Assembly (NCBI GenBank): GCA_030142985.1
Contig: CP125320.1
Span: 811,639-875,638, forward strand
From: Candidatus Ruthturnera sp. Tsphm01
GTDB taxonomy: Bacteria > Pseudomonadota > Gammaproteobacteria > PS1 > Pseudothioglobaceae
Direction of reading: 5' to 3'
Length of the DNA: 64,000 nucleotides
Positions within the stretch are counted from its first letter, which is position 1. Each line of letters begins with the position of its first letter. Shown one piece after another: positions 45,426-56,929 of the stretch. Both the position numbers and the translations under genes were made by a program. The notes below the pieces were generated by a model that saw nothing but the letters and a program-made list of their open reading frames with translations, ran no database searches and was not told the DNA's origin.

Positions 45426-45875
45426 ATGAGCATATTAGACAAATGGGATGAGCGTTACTTATCACTAGCAAAAGAAATTTCCACTTGGTCAAAAGACCCT
45501 TCAACTCAAGTGGGTGCGGTTACCGTTGGTCGTAAAAAAGAGGTGCTTTCTCAGGGGTTTAATGGCTTTCCACGAGGCATTCATGATACCGATGAGCGCT
45601 ATAATAATAGAAAATCTAAATACAAATTTGTGGTTCATGCAGAAATGAATGCTATTTATAATGCCACGTATTCTGGCACTTCTCTTGATGGTGCAACCTT
45701 GTATGTTTACGGATTGCCTATTTGTTCAGAATGTGCCAAAGGTATTATTCAAGTTGGCATTAAAAAAGTGGTGATAGAAAAATCAAAAGAACTAGACAAT
45801 TGGAACCAAAGCGTTGGACTCTCACAAGAAATGTTTATTGAGGCTGGTGTTGAATTGGTGATTAAAGACCAATGA
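45426..45875 (+). CDS. dCMP deaminase family protein
   Basis: 149 residues with the deaminase zinc site: [10 protein letters not shown] (His and catalytic Glu) and [12 protein letters not shown] (two Cys), plus [14 protein letters not shown] at the start. It probably converts dCMP to dUMP for thymidylate synthesis. Overlaps prfC by 4 bp and lies 2 bp after mraY. Confidence 0.92.
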   Translation: MSILDKWDERYLSLAKEISTWSKDPSTQVGAVTVGRKKEVLSQGFNGFPRGIHDTDERYNNRKSKYKFVVHAEMNAIYNATYSGTSLDGATLYVYGLPICSECAKGIIQVGIKKVVIEKSKELDNWNQSVGLSQEMFIEAGVELVIKDQ

Positions 45876-47440
45876 ACGAGATATCCAAACGCCGCACTTT
45901 TGCGATTATTTCTCACCCTGATGCCGGTAAAACCACAGTCACCGAAAAACTGCTATTGTATGCAGGTGTGATTAAAACAGCGGGTAGTGTTAAAGCGCGA
46001 AAAGCCAACACACACGCGACATCTGATTGGATGGAAATGGAAAAAGAAAGAGGGATTTCTATAACTTCATCCATCATGCAATTTGAATATGACAATCATG
46101 TGATTAATTTATTAGACACACCAGGACATGAAGATTTTTCTGAGGATACCTATCGCACTCTCACGGCGGTAGATTCAGCGCTCATGGTTATTGACGTTGC
46201 TAAAGGCGTAGAAATGCGGACTGTTAAGCTTATGGAGGTCTGTCGTTTGCGCGATACACCAATTTTAACCTTTATCAACAAGTTGGATCGCGAAGGCAAA
46301 GAGCCAATTGATTTACTAGATGAAGTAGAAACCGTGCTTAATATCGAATGTGCGCCCATTACTTGGCCAATTGGCATGGGTAAGCGTTTCAAAGGCGTTG
46401 TCCACCTGCTTGAAGATAAAGTTTATTTATATGAAACTGGAAAGAATTCTGAAATTGGCGAACATATTATTATTGACGGTGTTAACAATACTCAACTTGA
46501 TGAAATTTTAGGTGAAGAGGTCACCCTTAAAATGCGTGAAGAAGTTGAACTTATTCGCGAGACAACCACGCCATTTAGTTTAGATGAGTTTCTAACTGGC
46601 AAACAAACCCCAGTATTTTTTGGCTCAGCCATTTCAAACTTTGGTATTAAAAATCTGCTTGATGGCTTTGTCCATTACGCACCCATGCCCAAAAATCGTG
46701 AATCAGACACACGAGAAGTCAAGCCTAATGAAGACAAACTGACTGGCTTTATTTTCAAAATTCAAGCCAATATGGATCCAAAACACCATGATCGCCTTGC
46801 TTTTATGCGCATCGTTAGTGGGCAGTACAAAAAAGGCATGAAAGTCCTGCAAGTATCAACCAACAAACAAATCAAGATTAGTAATGCAGTGACTTTCATG
46901 TCTCGCGAACGCACCTGTGCAGAGGTGGCTTACGCTGGCGATGTGATTGGCATTCACAACCATGGTGGTATTAGCATTGGTGATACCTTTACCCAAGGCG
47001 AAAAACTCACTTTTCAGGGTATTCCAAATTTTGCACCAGAACTGTTTCGTCGCGCTCAACTTAAAGACCCGCTCAAAGCCAAAGCTTTGCAAAAAGGCTT
47101 AAATCAGCTTTCGGAAGAAGGTGCAACCCAAGTATTCCGCCCAATTATCAACTCATCGCAAATTTTAGGTGCGGTTGGTATTTTACAATTTGATGTAGTG
47201 GCACACCGCTTAAAATATGAATACGGTGTTGATTGTCAATTTGAAACTATTAATATCACAACAGCGCGCTGGGTAACAGGTGGTAACAAGGACATCGAAC
47301 AACTTAAAATCAAAGTGGGCAATAATGTTGCGATTGATGCAAAGGGCATGTTTGCTTATCTTGCACCATCTAGTGTCAACTTACAATTAACCATAGAGCG
47401 CCACCCTAACTTGATTTTTTCAGCAACCCGTGAGCATTAA
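45872..47440 (+). CDS. prfC: Peptide chain release factor 3
   Basis: Translational GTPase that recycles RF1/RF2. 522 residues: G1 [16 protein letters not shown]2 region [11 protein letters not shown]3 DTPGHEDF, G4 NKLDREGK, and the RF3-type C-terminus ([18 protein letters not shown]). Typical length. Confidence 0.97.
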   Translation: MNEISKRRTFAIISHPDAGKTTVTEKLLLYAGVIKTAGSVKARKANTHATSDWMEMEKERGISITSSIMQFEYDNHVINLLDTPGHEDFSEDTYRTLTAVDSALMVIDVAKGVEMRTVKLMEVCRLRDTPILTFINKLDREGKEPIDLLDEVETVLNIECAPITWPIGMGKRFKGVVHLLEDKVYLYETGKNSEIGEHIIIDGVNNTQLDEILGEEVTLKMREEVELIRETTTPFSLDEFLTGKQTPVFFGSAISNFGIKNLLDGFVHYAPMPKNRESDTREVKPNEDKLTGFIFKIQANMDPKHHDRLAFMRIVSGQYKKGMKVLQVSTNKQIKISNAVTFMSRERTCAEVAYAGDVIGIHNHGGISIGDTFTQGEKLTFQGIPNFAPELFRRAQLKDPLKAKALQKGLNQLSEEGATQVFRPIINSSQILGAVGILQFDVVAHRLKYEYGVDCQFETINITTARWVTGGNKDIEQLKIKVGNNVAIDAKGMFAYLAPSSVNLQLTIERHPNLIFSATREH

Positions 47441-47489
47441 TTAAAAAAATATCTTGAACGATACAAAGCGTTCATCACACCATTTATCA

Positions 47490-48050
47490 TTAAATTTTCT
47501 TGCCCAACATCCTTTTTAAAGTACTGTCTTTGTCTATAAAATGATGCTTAATAGCGCCCGCCAAATGTAGAAAAATAGCGACAATCATAATCCAGCCAGC
47601 ATTGACATGAGTACTACCCATAAAACTAGCAAAAGCAGCATTATGTGCAATTGCTTTTTTAGCCACTGGATCAAAATTAGCGGCAACAATTTCTAAGCCA
47701 AACACCGAAACGCCATAACCGCCTGCGCCTGACATAATAAATCCTGAAATTGGCATAACAATCGTCGCAACAATTAACACCCAGTGCACAATTTTTGATA
47801 AATTATATTCAATCTTTGTGTAATTAGCCGCAGGTTGCAACCAGCCATTAACAAAACGCCAATAAACTCTAATAACAATCACGGCAAAAATCAAAACACC
47901 GATTGACTTATGAATAGGATAAAGTGCAAACACTTCATTCTCGCTCATATAAACACCGATTACCGCTAAAGTGATGATTACTAAACCAACTACCCAATGC
48001 AACAGCACTGTCAAGCCAGATAACTTCTGTTTCGTATCTTTATTTATCAT
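47490..48050 (-). CDS. Cytochrome b561 family protein
   Basis: 186 residues, four membrane helices with heme-ligand histidines in VLLHWVVGLV, YPIHKSIGVL, KIVHWVLIVATI and FLHLAGAIKHHFID. CybB-type electron carrier that could oxidise ubiquinol or reduce superoxide. Monocistronic. The 259 bp between it and gyrA (48051-48309) hold nothing I can name. Confidence 0.92.
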   Translation of the reverse strand: MINKDTKQKLSGLTVLLHWVVGLVIITLAVIGVYMSENEVFALYPIHKSIGVLIFAVIVIRVYWRFVNGWLQPAANYTKIEYNLSKIVHWVLIVATIVMPISGFIMSGAGGYGVSVFGLEIVAANFDPVAKKAIAHNAAFASFMGSTHVNAGWIMIVAIFLHLAGAIKHHFIDKDSTLKRMLGKKI

Positions 48051-48309
48051 GATATTTACTTTTCATCCTTAAAAAATTGAAATTTTACAAGGAAAAGACT
48101 GTGATTGGAAGTTATTCAACTGACGCACGCCAAGTTGCTTTGCTGTTTAGTCCCCATACAATAATGGGAAGGATTTTCCAAGCAAAGCTACATTAGCAAA
48201 TTCTTGATTATAGAATTCTTCTTTATTGGCAATAATGCTTCTCTAAAAAACCTCTATGATTAAATTTAATCAGGCGTGTTTGATTTTATCAAGGAAGTTG
48301 TTTTTATTA

Positions 48310-50886
48310 TTATGCGTCATTTTCACTTTCAGATTCCTCGTCTTCTGTTTCAGCAATTTTTGCAATAGAGACTAATTTTTCACCTTTGACGATATTAATC
48401 AAGGTGACGCCTTGAGTGTTGCGACCAATAATAGAAACATCAACTGCTCTAGCACGGACTAAAGTGCCTTTGTTGGAAATCAACATCATCTCATCTTCAT
48501 CAGTTACCTGAATAGCACCAACAACTTCGCCATTTCTATCTGAAGTTTTAATAGAAATAACACCTGAGCCGCCTCGTGCTTGAGCGCGATATTCATTAAG
48601 ATGTGTACGCTTACCAAAACCTTTTTCAGTTGCTGTTAGAATTGGGTTGTCTTGATTGGCAACAATAAGAGACACCACTTTATCAGTATCTGCTAATTTA
48701 ATGCCACGTACACCAATAGCTGTACGTCCTACAACACGCACATCTGATTCTTTAAATCGAATTGATTTACCATTGGCTGAGAATAACATAATATCATGCT
48801 TGCCCGAGGTGATTTCTACACCAACAAGCCGGTCATTATCTCTTAATTCAATGGCAATAATACCGCCTTTGCGTGGTTTTGAGAAGTTAGTAAGTGCTGT
48901 TTTTTTACACGTGCCACTACTAGTTACCATAAAGACAAAGTGATTTTCATCAAACTCTGAAACCGGCAAAATGGCATTAATAACTTCTTCTTTTTCTAGT
49001 GGTAATAAGTTAACAATTGGTTTACCGCGTGCTGTACGTGATGCCATCGGCAACTCATAAACCTTAAGCCAATGTACTTTTCCTGAAGACGAGAAACACA
49101 AAACCGTATCGTGGGAATTAGCAATAAATAACTGATCAACAAAATCCTCATCTTTTACTTTAGTGGCTGCTTTGCCTTTGCCACCACGGCGTTGCGCTTG
49201 ATAATCGCTTAAAGATTGCGCTTTCACATAACCACTATGAGACAAGGTGACCACACGCTCTTCTTGGGCAATTAAATCCTCGAGTGTTAAATCAATTTTA
49301 TGTTCTAAAATTTGCGTCATGCGGGCATTAGCATAATTACTTTGAATGTCAATTAACTCTTCACGAATGACTTGCATAAGTCTTTCAGGTGTTTGTAAAA
49401 TATCCAATAGATATTTAATACGGTCTAACAATTCGTTAAATTCATCAAAAATTTTATCTTTTTCAAGCCCCGTTAAACGGTGGAGTTTTAAATCCAAAAT
49501 GGCTTGCGCCTGTTGTTGTGATAATTGATAATCGCCATTAGCCTGCAAGCCTAATTCTTTTGGCAGATGTTCTGGCTTAAACATAACCATATCACGATCA
49601 CCAATAAGTTCTTTAATGACTGAGCCTTGCCAAGTTTTAGCGACTAATGCCACTTTTGCGCCCGCTGGGTTTAAAGCAGATTTAATCAGTTCAATAATAT
49701 CATCAATATTATGTAGTGCAACCGATAAACCTTCCAATAAGTGTGCACGATTTCTGGCTTTGTTTAAATCAAAAATAGAACGACGAGTTACCACATCACG
49801 TCTATGAGCAATAAACGCCTCTAAGATGCCTTTTAGTGTCATTAACTTTGGCATTCCCTTGTCAATTGCCACCATATTAATACCGAATACGGTTTGCATT
49901 TCAGTCAACTTATATAAATTATTAAGCATCACTTCTGGCACTTCGCCACGACGCAACTCAATCACCATGCGCATGCCATCTTTATCAGATTCATCACGAA
50001 GCCCAGTGATACCATCAATGCGCTTATCTTTAACAAGTTCTGCAATTTTACCAATCAGTTTGGCTTTATTAACTTGATAAGGCAACTCAGTCACAACAAT
50101 ACTTTGCTTGTCTTCACCTTCAATATGGGATACTGAGCGCAAGTAAATTTTGCCTTTACCAGTCTCATAGGCCTGGCGAATACCACTTGCACCATTAATA
50201 ATACCTGCTGTTGGAAAATCTGGACCTGGTATAATTTCCAACAATTCATCAATAGTAATGTCTTCATTATCAATGGTTTTCAAACAAGCCTCAATCACTT
50301 CGCCCAAATTGTGAGGTGGAATGTTAGTCGCCATGCCTACTGCAATGCCTGATGAACCATTAGCCAAAAGGTTAGGCACGCGTGTTGGTAGTACTGAAGG
50401 TTCTGATTCTGAACCATCGTAATTGTCGATAAAATCAACAGTATCTTTTTCTAAATCTCGCAATAATTCATGCGAAAGTTTGGTCATGCGAATTTCCGTA
50501 TAACGCATAGCAGCAGCTGAATCACCATCAACCGAGCCAAAGTTACCTTGACCATCAATTAAAATATTGCGCATTGAAAATGGTTGTGCCATACGCACAA
50601 TGGTGTCATACACGGCAGTATCGCCATGTGGATGGTATTTACCAATCACATCACCAACAATACGAGCTGATTTTTTATAAGATTTATTGTAATCATTACC
50701 CAAAACCTCCATGGCGTAAAGTACGCGACGATGCACAGGCTTAAGTCCGTCTCGAACATCAGGTAATGCACGCCCAACAATAACACTCATTGCGTACTCC
50801 AAATAGGAATTACGCATCTCGTCTTCAATAGTAACTATCGGGAAATTTGGCTTAAAATGGGTAGGATTTTCAGTATGTTCAGACAT
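48310..50886 (-). CDS. gyrA: DNA gyrase subunit A
   Basis: 858 residues; catalytic Tyr129 in [10 protein letters not shown]; quinolone-pocket segment [14 protein letters not shown] has Thr90 where E. coli has Ser83 and keeps the Asp at 94. The C-terminal domain has the GyrA box QRRGGKG, which separates it from ParC (at 53349-55586), and repeated beta-pinwheel units. An acidic tail ([14 protein letters not shown]) follows. Single gene with its own leader. Confidence 0.98.
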   Translation of the reverse strand: MSEHTENPTHFKPNFPIVTIEDEMRNSYLEYAMSVIVGRALPDVRDGLKPVHRRVLYAMEVLGNDYNKSYKKSARIVGDVIGKYHPHGDTAVYDTIVRMAQPFSMRNILIDGQGNFGSVDGDSAAAMRYTEIRMTKLSHELLRDLEKDTVDFIDNYDGSESEPSVLPTRVPNLLANGSSGIAVGMATNIPPHNLGEVIEACLKTIDNEDITIDELLEIIPGPDFPTAGIINGASGIRQAYETGKGKIYLRSVSHIEGEDKQSIVVTELPYQVNKAKLIGKIAELVKDKRIDGITGLRDESDKDGMRMVIELRRGEVPEVMLNNLYKLTEMQTVFGINMVAIDKGMPKLMTLKGILEAFIAHRRDVVTRRSIFDLNKARNRAHLLEGLSVALHNIDDIIELIKSALNPAGAKVALVAKTWQGSVIKELIGDRDMVMFKPEHLPKELGLQANGDYQLSQQQAQAILDLKLHRLTGLEKDKIFDEFNELLDRIKYLLDILQTPERLMQVIREELIDIQSNYANARMTQILEHKIDLTLEDLIAQEERVVTLSHSGYVKAQSLSDYQAQRRGGKGKAATKVKDEDFVDQLFIANSHDTVLCFSSSGKVHWLKVYELPMASRTARGKPIVNLLPLEKEEVINAILPVSEFDENHFVFMVTSSGTCKKTALTNFSKPRKGGIIAIELRDNDRLVGVEITSGKHDIMLFSANGKSIRFKESDVRVVGRTAIGVRGIKLADTDKVVSLIVANQDNPILTATEKGFGKRTHLNEYRAQARGGSGVISIKTSDRNGEVVGAIQVTDEDEMMLISNKGTLVRARAVDVSIIGRNTQGVTLINIVKGEKLVSIAKIAETEDEESESENDA

Positions 50887-51017
50887 GATAAAGAGACTTG
50901 ACTTAAATTGCCTTTCATTTTACCTAATTTGAGCGCAAGTATTAATTTTGTTTCAAGCTGAAACTTTGCCTTTTGATATAAATATTCCATCAAGAAGTAA
51001 GGCTTTCTAGTTTAAAA

Positions 51018-52085
51018 CTATTTATTTCTTGCTTGAACTGATAATGCTAGTGTTTCAAGCAGATTTTCAGTATCTTGCCAGCCAAGACAAGCATCGGTAA
51101 TACTAACGCCGTATTCTAAGGATTTTAACTCATCTACCGTTTGAGCGCCTTCATTGATATTGGACTCAATCATCACCCCAAAAATCTCATCTGAGCCTAA
51201 ACTCACTTGCTTGGCAATTTCATCACCCACTAGCAACTGGTTTTTAAAAATTTTCTCACTATTAGCATGGGAAAAATCAACCATAACTCTACCTAATAAA
51301 CCATCTTTTATTAATTGCTTAGCGGCATTGTCAATATTTTCTTTGCTATAGTTAGGTCCATCAGCAGAGCCACGAAGGATAATATGACAGTTTGGATTGC
51401 CAGTTGTGGTGTAACGATTTGCCACGCCTTTTTTGCTAATTGACCAAAACATATGTGAATTTGAAGCCGATACAATCGCATCAATGGCAATTTGGATGTT
51501 GCCGCTTGTACCATTTTTAAAACCCACTGGGCAAGACAGTCCAGATGCCAATTCTCGGTGCGTTTGACTTTCGGTTGTTCGTGCACCAATTGCACCCCAT
51601 GAAATCAAATCAGAGATGTATTGCGGGGTGATTAAATCAAGATATTCTGTTGCACTTGGCATGCCCATTTTTGACAAATCTAGTAATAAACTCCGAGTCA
51701 AATCAAAGCCTTTTTCCATATCAAAACTGTTATCTAAATCAGGGTCATAAATAAGCCCTTTCCAGCCAATTGTGGTGCGTGGTTTTTCAAAATAAACACG
51801 CATAACAATAAATAAATATTGGTCTAATTCTTGCTTTACTTTTAACAATCGTTGCGCATAATCCCTGGCGGCTTCTGGGTCATGAATCGAGCAAGGTCCA
51901 ACCACAACCAACAAACGCTTGTCCTTACCGGAGATGATATCGGCAATGGTCTTTCTTGAATGGATAATAAAATCAGACTGTGTCTTTTTGACTGGGTATT
52001 TTTTAATAAATTCTATTGGCGGGGTGATGGATTCTGCCTTGGTGATGCGAATGTTACTAATTTTATTTAAGATTTTTTTTAGCAT
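51018..52085 (-). CDS. 3-deoxy-7-phosphoheptulonate synthase, class I
   Basis: AroF/AroG/AroH-type enzyme that starts the shikimate pathway from PEP and erythrose 4-phosphate. 355 residues with VVGPCSIHDPEAARDYA, FEKPRTTIGWKGLI, GARTTESQTHRELAS, FKNGTSGNIQIAI and VDFSHANSEK. Which allosteric amino acid controls it cannot be assigned. It overlaps folE2 by 7 bp. Confidence 0.95.
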   Translation of the reverse strand: MLKKILNKISNIRITKAESITPPIEFIKKYPVKKTQSDFIIHSRKTIADIISGKDKRLLVVVGPCSIHDPEAARDYAQRLLKVKQELDQYLFIVMRVYFEKPRTTIGWKGLIYDPDLDNSFDMEKGFDLTRSLLLDLSKMGMPSATEYLDLITPQYISDLISWGAIGARTTESQTHRELASGLSCPVGFKNGTSGNIQIAIDAIVSASNSHMFWSISKKGVANRYTTTGNPNCHIILRGSADGPNYSKENIDNAAKQLIKDGLLGRVMVDFSHANSEKIFKNQLLVGDEIAKQVSLGSDEIFGVMIESNINEGAQTVDELKSLEYGVSITDACLGWQDTENLLETLALSVQARNK

Positions 52086-52873
52086 TTTTTATTTTCAATA
52101 AGTGCATAAGCTGAATGGTTATGAATCGATTCAAAGTTTTCCGATTCAAGGCGATAATAACTAATTTTATCATCCGCATTTAAATCAAGTGCAATATCAC
52201 GCACTAAGTCCTCAACAAATGCAGGGTTATCGTACGCTCTTTCAGTCACCACTTTTTCATCATCGCGCTTAAGAATGGCATAAAGTTCGCACGAAGCTTT
52301 GCGTTCAGCCAAATTAATCAAATCTTCAATATGCAAAGTTTTACCTTTAGCTACTTTGGCCTTAATGGTAATATGCGAGCGTTGATTATGCGCCCCATAT
52401 TTAGAAATACTTTTTGAACAAGGACATAGACTGGTCACAGGTACCACGACTTTCATCATCACTTGCACCTCGCCTTTACTTAACGTGCCATATAAAGTCA
52501 CTTGATAATCCATGATTGACTCAACACCTGAAGATGGGGCTTTTTTATTTCTAAAGAAAGGAAAATTAAGCGTAATATGCGCAGTATCTGATTCTAGCCT
52601 TTCTCTTACTTTGTCAATAATTTTATCGAAATTGTGTGCACTAAACTCACAAGGACCTTCGTTTAAAATTTCAATAAAGCGTGACATGTGCGTACCTTTA
52701 ACATGTTTTGGCAAGGATACTGTCATGGTAAAAATACCTATTGTAGGCATTTTATTACCATTACAATCAATATAAGTAATAGGATGGGTAATGTCTTTAA
52801 TGCCCACTTTATCAATGACAATTTGACGAGTGTCGGTACTATTTTGTGTGTCAGGTAAATGAGTCGCGCTCAT
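52079..52873 (-). CDS. folE2: GTP cyclohydrolase I, FolE2/MptA type
   Basis: Zn-independent type IB cyclohydrolase that makes dihydroneopterin triphosphate for folate and queuosine. 264 residues with SRFIEILNEGP, the active-site Cys region VTSLCPCSKSISKYGAHNQRS and ENFESIHNHSAYA. The downstream product of this enzyme is the substrate of QueD, whose gene overlaps it by 4 bp. Confidence 0.95.
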   Translation of the reverse strand: MSATHLPDTQNSTDTRQIVIDKVGIKDITHPITYIDCNGNKMPTIGIFTMTVSLPKHVKGTHMSRFIEILNEGPCEFSAHNFDKIIDKVRERLESDTAHITLNFPFFRNKKAPSSGVESIMDYQVTLYGTLSKGEVQVMMKVVVPVTSLCPCSKSISKYGAHNQRSHITIKAKVAKGKTLHIEDLINLAERKASCELYAILKRDDEKVVTERAYDNPAFVEDLVRDIALDLNADDKISYYRLESENFESIHNHSAYALIENKKC

Positions 52874-53247
52874 AATCCTCCTTGGGAATAAGTTACAGAT
52901 GCTCTAGGCGTTTCCCAAATGGTCACTTCCTTAACCTTAACATTATTGGTATTAATTAATTGACCCACTTCATTAAAAAAATATTTGGCAATATTTTCTG
53001 CGGTAGGATTGAGTTTATCAAAAGGTGCTATCTCATTCAAATATTGATGATCTAGGCGCTTTACAACAACCTTGGTTTGTTTTTTAATTTCTCGAAAATC
53101 AATCGCAATGCCATTGTTGTTTAATTTTATAGCGGCAACCATTATTTCAACTTGCCAGTTATGACCATGCAGACGCGAGCAATCTCCTAGATAATCCCTA
53201 AGTGAATGGGCTGATGCGAAATCGGTAACAATTTTTAGGACGAACAT
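52870..53247 (-). CDS. queD: 6-carboxy-5,6,7,8-tetrahydropterin synthase
   Basis: First committed step to queuosine. 125 residues; zinc-site His14, His27, His29 and catalytic Cys23 in SAHSLRDYLGDCSRLHGHNW, then VKRLDHQYLNE, PTAENIAKY and VTIWETPRASVTY. It heads the queD-folE2-DAHP synthase operon. Confidence 0.95.
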   Translation of the reverse strand: MFVLKIVTDFASAHSLRDYLGDCSRLHGHNWQVEIMVAAIKLNNNGIAIDFREIKKQTKVVVKRLDHQYLNEIAPFDKLNPTAENIAKYFFNEVGQLINTNNVKVKEVTIWETPRASVTYSQGGL

Positions 53248-53348
53248 TTTCGGAAAAATTGGTAAAATTATTGATTATACCCATGACCTGCTAAAAATTA
53301 CACCCTGAATTGATGGGTAGATTATTGACTTATCTAAAATATTTTAAT

Positions 53349-55586
53349 TTAATCAACTGCCTTAATGGAGGATATATTTTGATAACCTTTAGGTAAAAGA
53401 TTGCCACGACGCGCTCTGGCGCTTATGTAATTACTCAAATCTTGGAACTTAATGGTCAAATGACGCTTGCCTGCAATGACCTTTAAATGTTGGGTTTCTA
53501 GCAAAATACAAACACTCATCACAAACTCTTGTCTGTCCTTAACATCTTTGGTAGGAATTTGAATAAGTTTGTTGCCCTTGCCTTTAGATAATATTGGCAA
53601 TTCAGATATTGGAAATACCAATAAACGCCCACGATTTGTTGCTAGCGCAATAAACTGATTATCCAAATCATCCACATTAATAATTTTCATCACTTGTGCA
53701 TCTTTATGCAACGAAAGAAATGCTTTTCCGGCTTGTCTTGAAGATAGTAAATCACCAATAGTGGCAATAAAACCATATCCTGAATCAGAGGTTAATAGGA
53801 TATTCTGACTCGTCTTACCCATTACCATATCAATAAATCGTGCCTCTAAAGGCGGATTTAGTTTCCCTGTTAATGGCTCGCCCTGCCCTCGTGCACTGGG
53901 CAATGAATTGGCTGGTAGTGAATATGACCTACCTGTTGAATCAATAAAAATTACCACTTTGTTGCTTTTGCCCTTCACACTGGTTAAATAACCATCACCT
54001 GCTTTATAATTAAGTGTGGTTGGATCAATATCATGGCCTTTAGCACTGCGCACCCAGCCTTTGTCGCTAAGTACGACAGTGATATTTTCAGCAGGTGCTA
54101 AATCATCCTCACTAAAGGCTTGAGCAATACTTATATTGCTTTTAATGTTGGATCTACGTTCATCGCCAAAATCTTTAATAATGGCTTTTAATTCTTTTTT
54201 AATCAAGGTTTTAAGGCGTAAGTCACTTGAAAGTAGCAACTCTAATTTTTCTTTCTCTAATGCCAAGTCTTGTTGTTCAGCTTGAATTTTAACTTCTTCT
54301 AATTTTGCAAGATGACGCAATTTTAACTCTAAAATTGCTTCTGCTTGAATGTCACTCAACTTAAAATAATCAATTAATACTGGTTTAGGCTTATCATGCT
54401 CACGAATAATAGCAATCACTTCATCAATGTTTAAAAAAGCAATGAGCAGTCCTTCTAAAATGTGTAAACGCGCAAGAATTTTATCAAGACGATAGGTTAA
54501 ACGATTAGCCACAACTTGTATTCTGTAGCTTAACCATTCTTTAAGCATCGGAATGAGTGGCAGAACGCTCGGCTTGCCATTCAAACCAATCACATTCATA
54601 TTAACGCGATAGCTTTTCTCAAGCTCAGTTGTGGCAAACAAGTGTAGCATTAATGCATCAACATCAACTCGATTGGAGCGTGGAACAATAACAATACGCG
54701 TTGGGTTTTCATGGTCAGACTCATCCCGAATATCATCCACCAAGGGGAGTTTTTTTCTACGCATCTGCGCTGCTATCTGAGTAATAACCTTAGCACCAGA
54801 GGTTTGAAAAGGCAGTGCTTCAATCACAATATTGCCTTTTTCTTTTTGATAAATAGCGCGCATCTTAACCGACCCATGACCTGTTTCATAAATTTTCCTA
54901 AGATCTGCAGGTGAAGACACAATGTCAGCATTAGTAGGGTAATCAGGTGCTCGAATAATTTGCATGATGCTATCTAAATCCATAGATGGCTTATCCAATA
55001 ACGCAATACAAGCGCTCATCACCTCGGTCAAATTGTGCGGTGGCACATCAGTTGCCATGCCCACGGCAATACCTGAGGTACCATTTAGTAATAAGTTGGG
55101 TACTTGTGCAGGCAGATTTTTAGGCTCTTGAAGCGAGCCGTCAAAATTATCTGCCCAATTAACCGTACCTTGATTAATTTCGCTGAGCAATAAATCTGCA
55201 TAACGAGAAAGTTTACTTTCGGTATAACGCATTGCTGCAAATGATTTAGGGTCATCTGGCGCGCCCCAGTTTCCTTGCCCATCAATAAATGGATAACGAT
55301 AAGAAAATGGCTGTGCCATCAGTACCATCGCTTCATAACAAGCACTATCACCATGCGGATGGAATTTACCAAGCACGTCACCCACTGTACGGGCTGATTT
55401 TTTGAACTTTGCTGTAGATTTCAAGCCAAGTTCACTCATAGCATAAATAATACGTCTTTGTACTGGTTTTAAACCATCACCAACAAAAGGCAACGCACGA
55501 TCAAGAATAACATACATTGAATAATCAAGATAAGCACGCTCACTAAATTCGGCAACACTTTGTTGTTCAAGACTAATCTGATTCAT
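53349..55586 (-). CDS. parC: DNA topoisomerase IV subunit A
   Basis: 745 residues, the ParC length. Catalytic Tyr121 in [11 protein letters not shown]; quinolone-pocket segment [14 protein letters not shown] keeps Ser81. The GyrA box is absent. It decatenates daughter chromosomes together with ParE, whose gene is not in the window. Confidence 0.97.
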   Translation of the reverse strand: MNQISLEQQSVAEFSERAYLDYSMYVILDRALPFVGDGLKPVQRRIIYAMSELGLKSTAKFKKSARTVGDVLGKFHPHGDSACYEAMVLMAQPFSYRYPFIDGQGNWGAPDDPKSFAAMRYTESKLSRYADLLLSEINQGTVNWADNFDGSLQEPKNLPAQVPNLLLNGTSGIAVGMATDVPPHNLTEVMSACIALLDKPSMDLDSIMQIIRAPDYPTNADIVSSPADLRKIYETGHGSVKMRAIYQKEKGNIVIEALPFQTSGAKVITQIAAQMRRKKLPLVDDIRDESDHENPTRIVIVPRSNRVDVDALMLHLFATTELEKSYRVNMNVIGLNGKPSVLPLIPMLKEWLSYRIQVVANRLTYRLDKILARLHILEGLLIAFLNIDEVIAIIREHDKPKPVLIDYFKLSDIQAEAILELKLRHLAKLEEVKIQAEQQDLALEKEKLELLLSSDLRLKTLIKKELKAIIKDFGDERRSNIKSNISIAQAFSEDDLAPAENITVVLSDKGWVRSAKGHDIDPTTLNYKAGDGYLTSVKGKSNKVVIFIDSTGRSYSLPANSLPSARGQGEPLTGKLNPPLEARFIDMVMGKTSQNILLTSDSGYGFIATIGDLLSSRQAGKAFLSLHKDAQVMKIINVDDLDNQFIALATNRGRLLVFPISELPILSKGKGNKLIQIPTKDVKDRQEFVMSVCILLETQHLKVIAGKRHLTIKFQDLSNYISARARRGNLLPKGYQNISSIKAVD

Positions 55587-55706
55587 TCAATACTAAGGAT
55601 AACTAAAATTAAACTGTATTTTAATTCAACTCTTAGCAGTAGAAAAATAAAATTAAAAGTGGTTTTATAGAATCTAGGCAAGTTCTTGCATAATACACCA
55701 CTATTG

Positions 55707-56894
55707 GAGACCTTCGCATAAGCCAACCCAAAACCACTAATCTGCTAAAATAGTATTCATTTAAACAACCTATAAAAACATCTAAAATGTCCTAGAAACA
55801 AACAGCCAAAACTCATTTGCAGATTCTCTTGTTGTTGAGCATAAGTCTCTGTTAGAACTGGATGATGTACATAACATCATCAACTGGAACGAGATAGAAC
55901 AAACACTTTCAAACTTGTATTCATCTAGACTAGGTGTACCTAGTTATCCGCCACTGATGATGTTTAAGATTCTTATTTTACAAGCTTGGTATTTATTTCA
56001 ATACCCCCTTGAGGGGTATAACCTTAGCGATGAAGCTTTAGAAAAACAAATTGCCAGAGACTTGATGTTCAGGCGCTTTATTGATTTGTCTTTGTCTGAG
56101 AATGTGCCTGACCATTCTAGCATTTGGCGTTTCAGGCAACTACTCAGCACCGAGAAATTACTAGCACCTCTACTAGAGCAAATCAATACCCACTTAGAGC
56201 AAAACTCTATTATTGTCTCACTGGGTTAAATCAATATTATTGATGCCACTATCATAGAGGCTAAACAGCAGCCGATGGCAAGCGCAAAGCCACTTATGCC
56301 TTTAAGATGCATGCCAATACTGAGGAATATGGTTTTGGACCTACACACCTGCTAATGTACATGACTCACAAGAATTTGATAAATTACTAGATTGTGAGAA
56401 AACCAAAGACAAATTGAAAGTTTGTGGGCAAATTTTTGCTGATAGTGCTTATGCCAATAAAAAAAATGACAAAAAGTTGAGTAAACAAAGTAATAAAGTT
56501 CTACACAGAGCCTATAGAAACAAACCCTTAACCAAACAGCAAAAGCAAGACAATAAACAACGCTCATCCATTCGTTATATTGTAGAGCAAACCTTTAGAC
56601 TGTTAAAACTACATCACGGTTTAGCAAAAGCAAGATACCTTGGATTAGAACGAAACAATGCCAGGGCGCAACTGATTGCAATCTTAAAACTGGGGTGAAT
56701 ATTTTTAAACAAATGCGAGATTTACAGGATGGTTATGTACAATAAGTGCTGGAATGGTGAAAATAGAGAAGCAAGGTAATAAAAAGCCAGATAAATAAGT
56801 TTTTTTTTGAGTTTTTATGGAAAAATACGGTATATTTTGAAAAATTGTAAAAGTTGAAATTAGGATGGGAAATTATGAATTATTCGAAGTTCTC
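55707..56894 (+). mobile_element. Decayed IS5-family element
   Basis: Left end gagaccttcgcataa (55707-55721), right end reversed gagaacttcgaataattcata (about 56874-56894). The ends diverge from the intact element at 32513-33778 but share the inner sequence aattcataatttcccatcc. The transposase inside is broken. 55587-55706, before the element, shows nothing recognisable. Confidence 0.85.
55788..56745 (+). pseudogene. IS5-family transposase, degenerate
   Basis: Fragments match the intact transposase: WNEIEQTLSNLYSSRLG, LSENVPDHSSIWRFRQLLS, then FADSAYANKKNDKKLS and RYIVEQTFRLLKLHHG. A stop follows the second residue, frames shift near 55830, a stop occurs after VSLG (56229), bases are deleted around 56265-56340, and a 27-nt insertion with the hairpin atacccc...ggggtat (56001-56019) splits LQAWY from LSDEA. 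Confidence 0.9.
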
Positions 56895-56929
56895 TATGGG
56901 TAATATCAAAGACAATGTATAAGTTCAGA

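Noticed and set aside
47455..47474. Hairpin tgaacg/cgttca between prfC and cytochrome b561 as a terminator
   Set aside because: Short stem and no T-run on either strand.
48051..48309. Gap upstream of cytochrome b561 and downstream of gyrA as a further copy of the dispersed repeat
   Set aside because: Only a few short words agree with copies A-C; no tips or core alignment.
48570..50886. GyrA Thr90 (E. coli Ser83 position) as a quinolone resistance mutation
   Set aside because: Thr is a natural residue at this site in many bacteria; the other pocket residues and ParC Ser81 are wild type.
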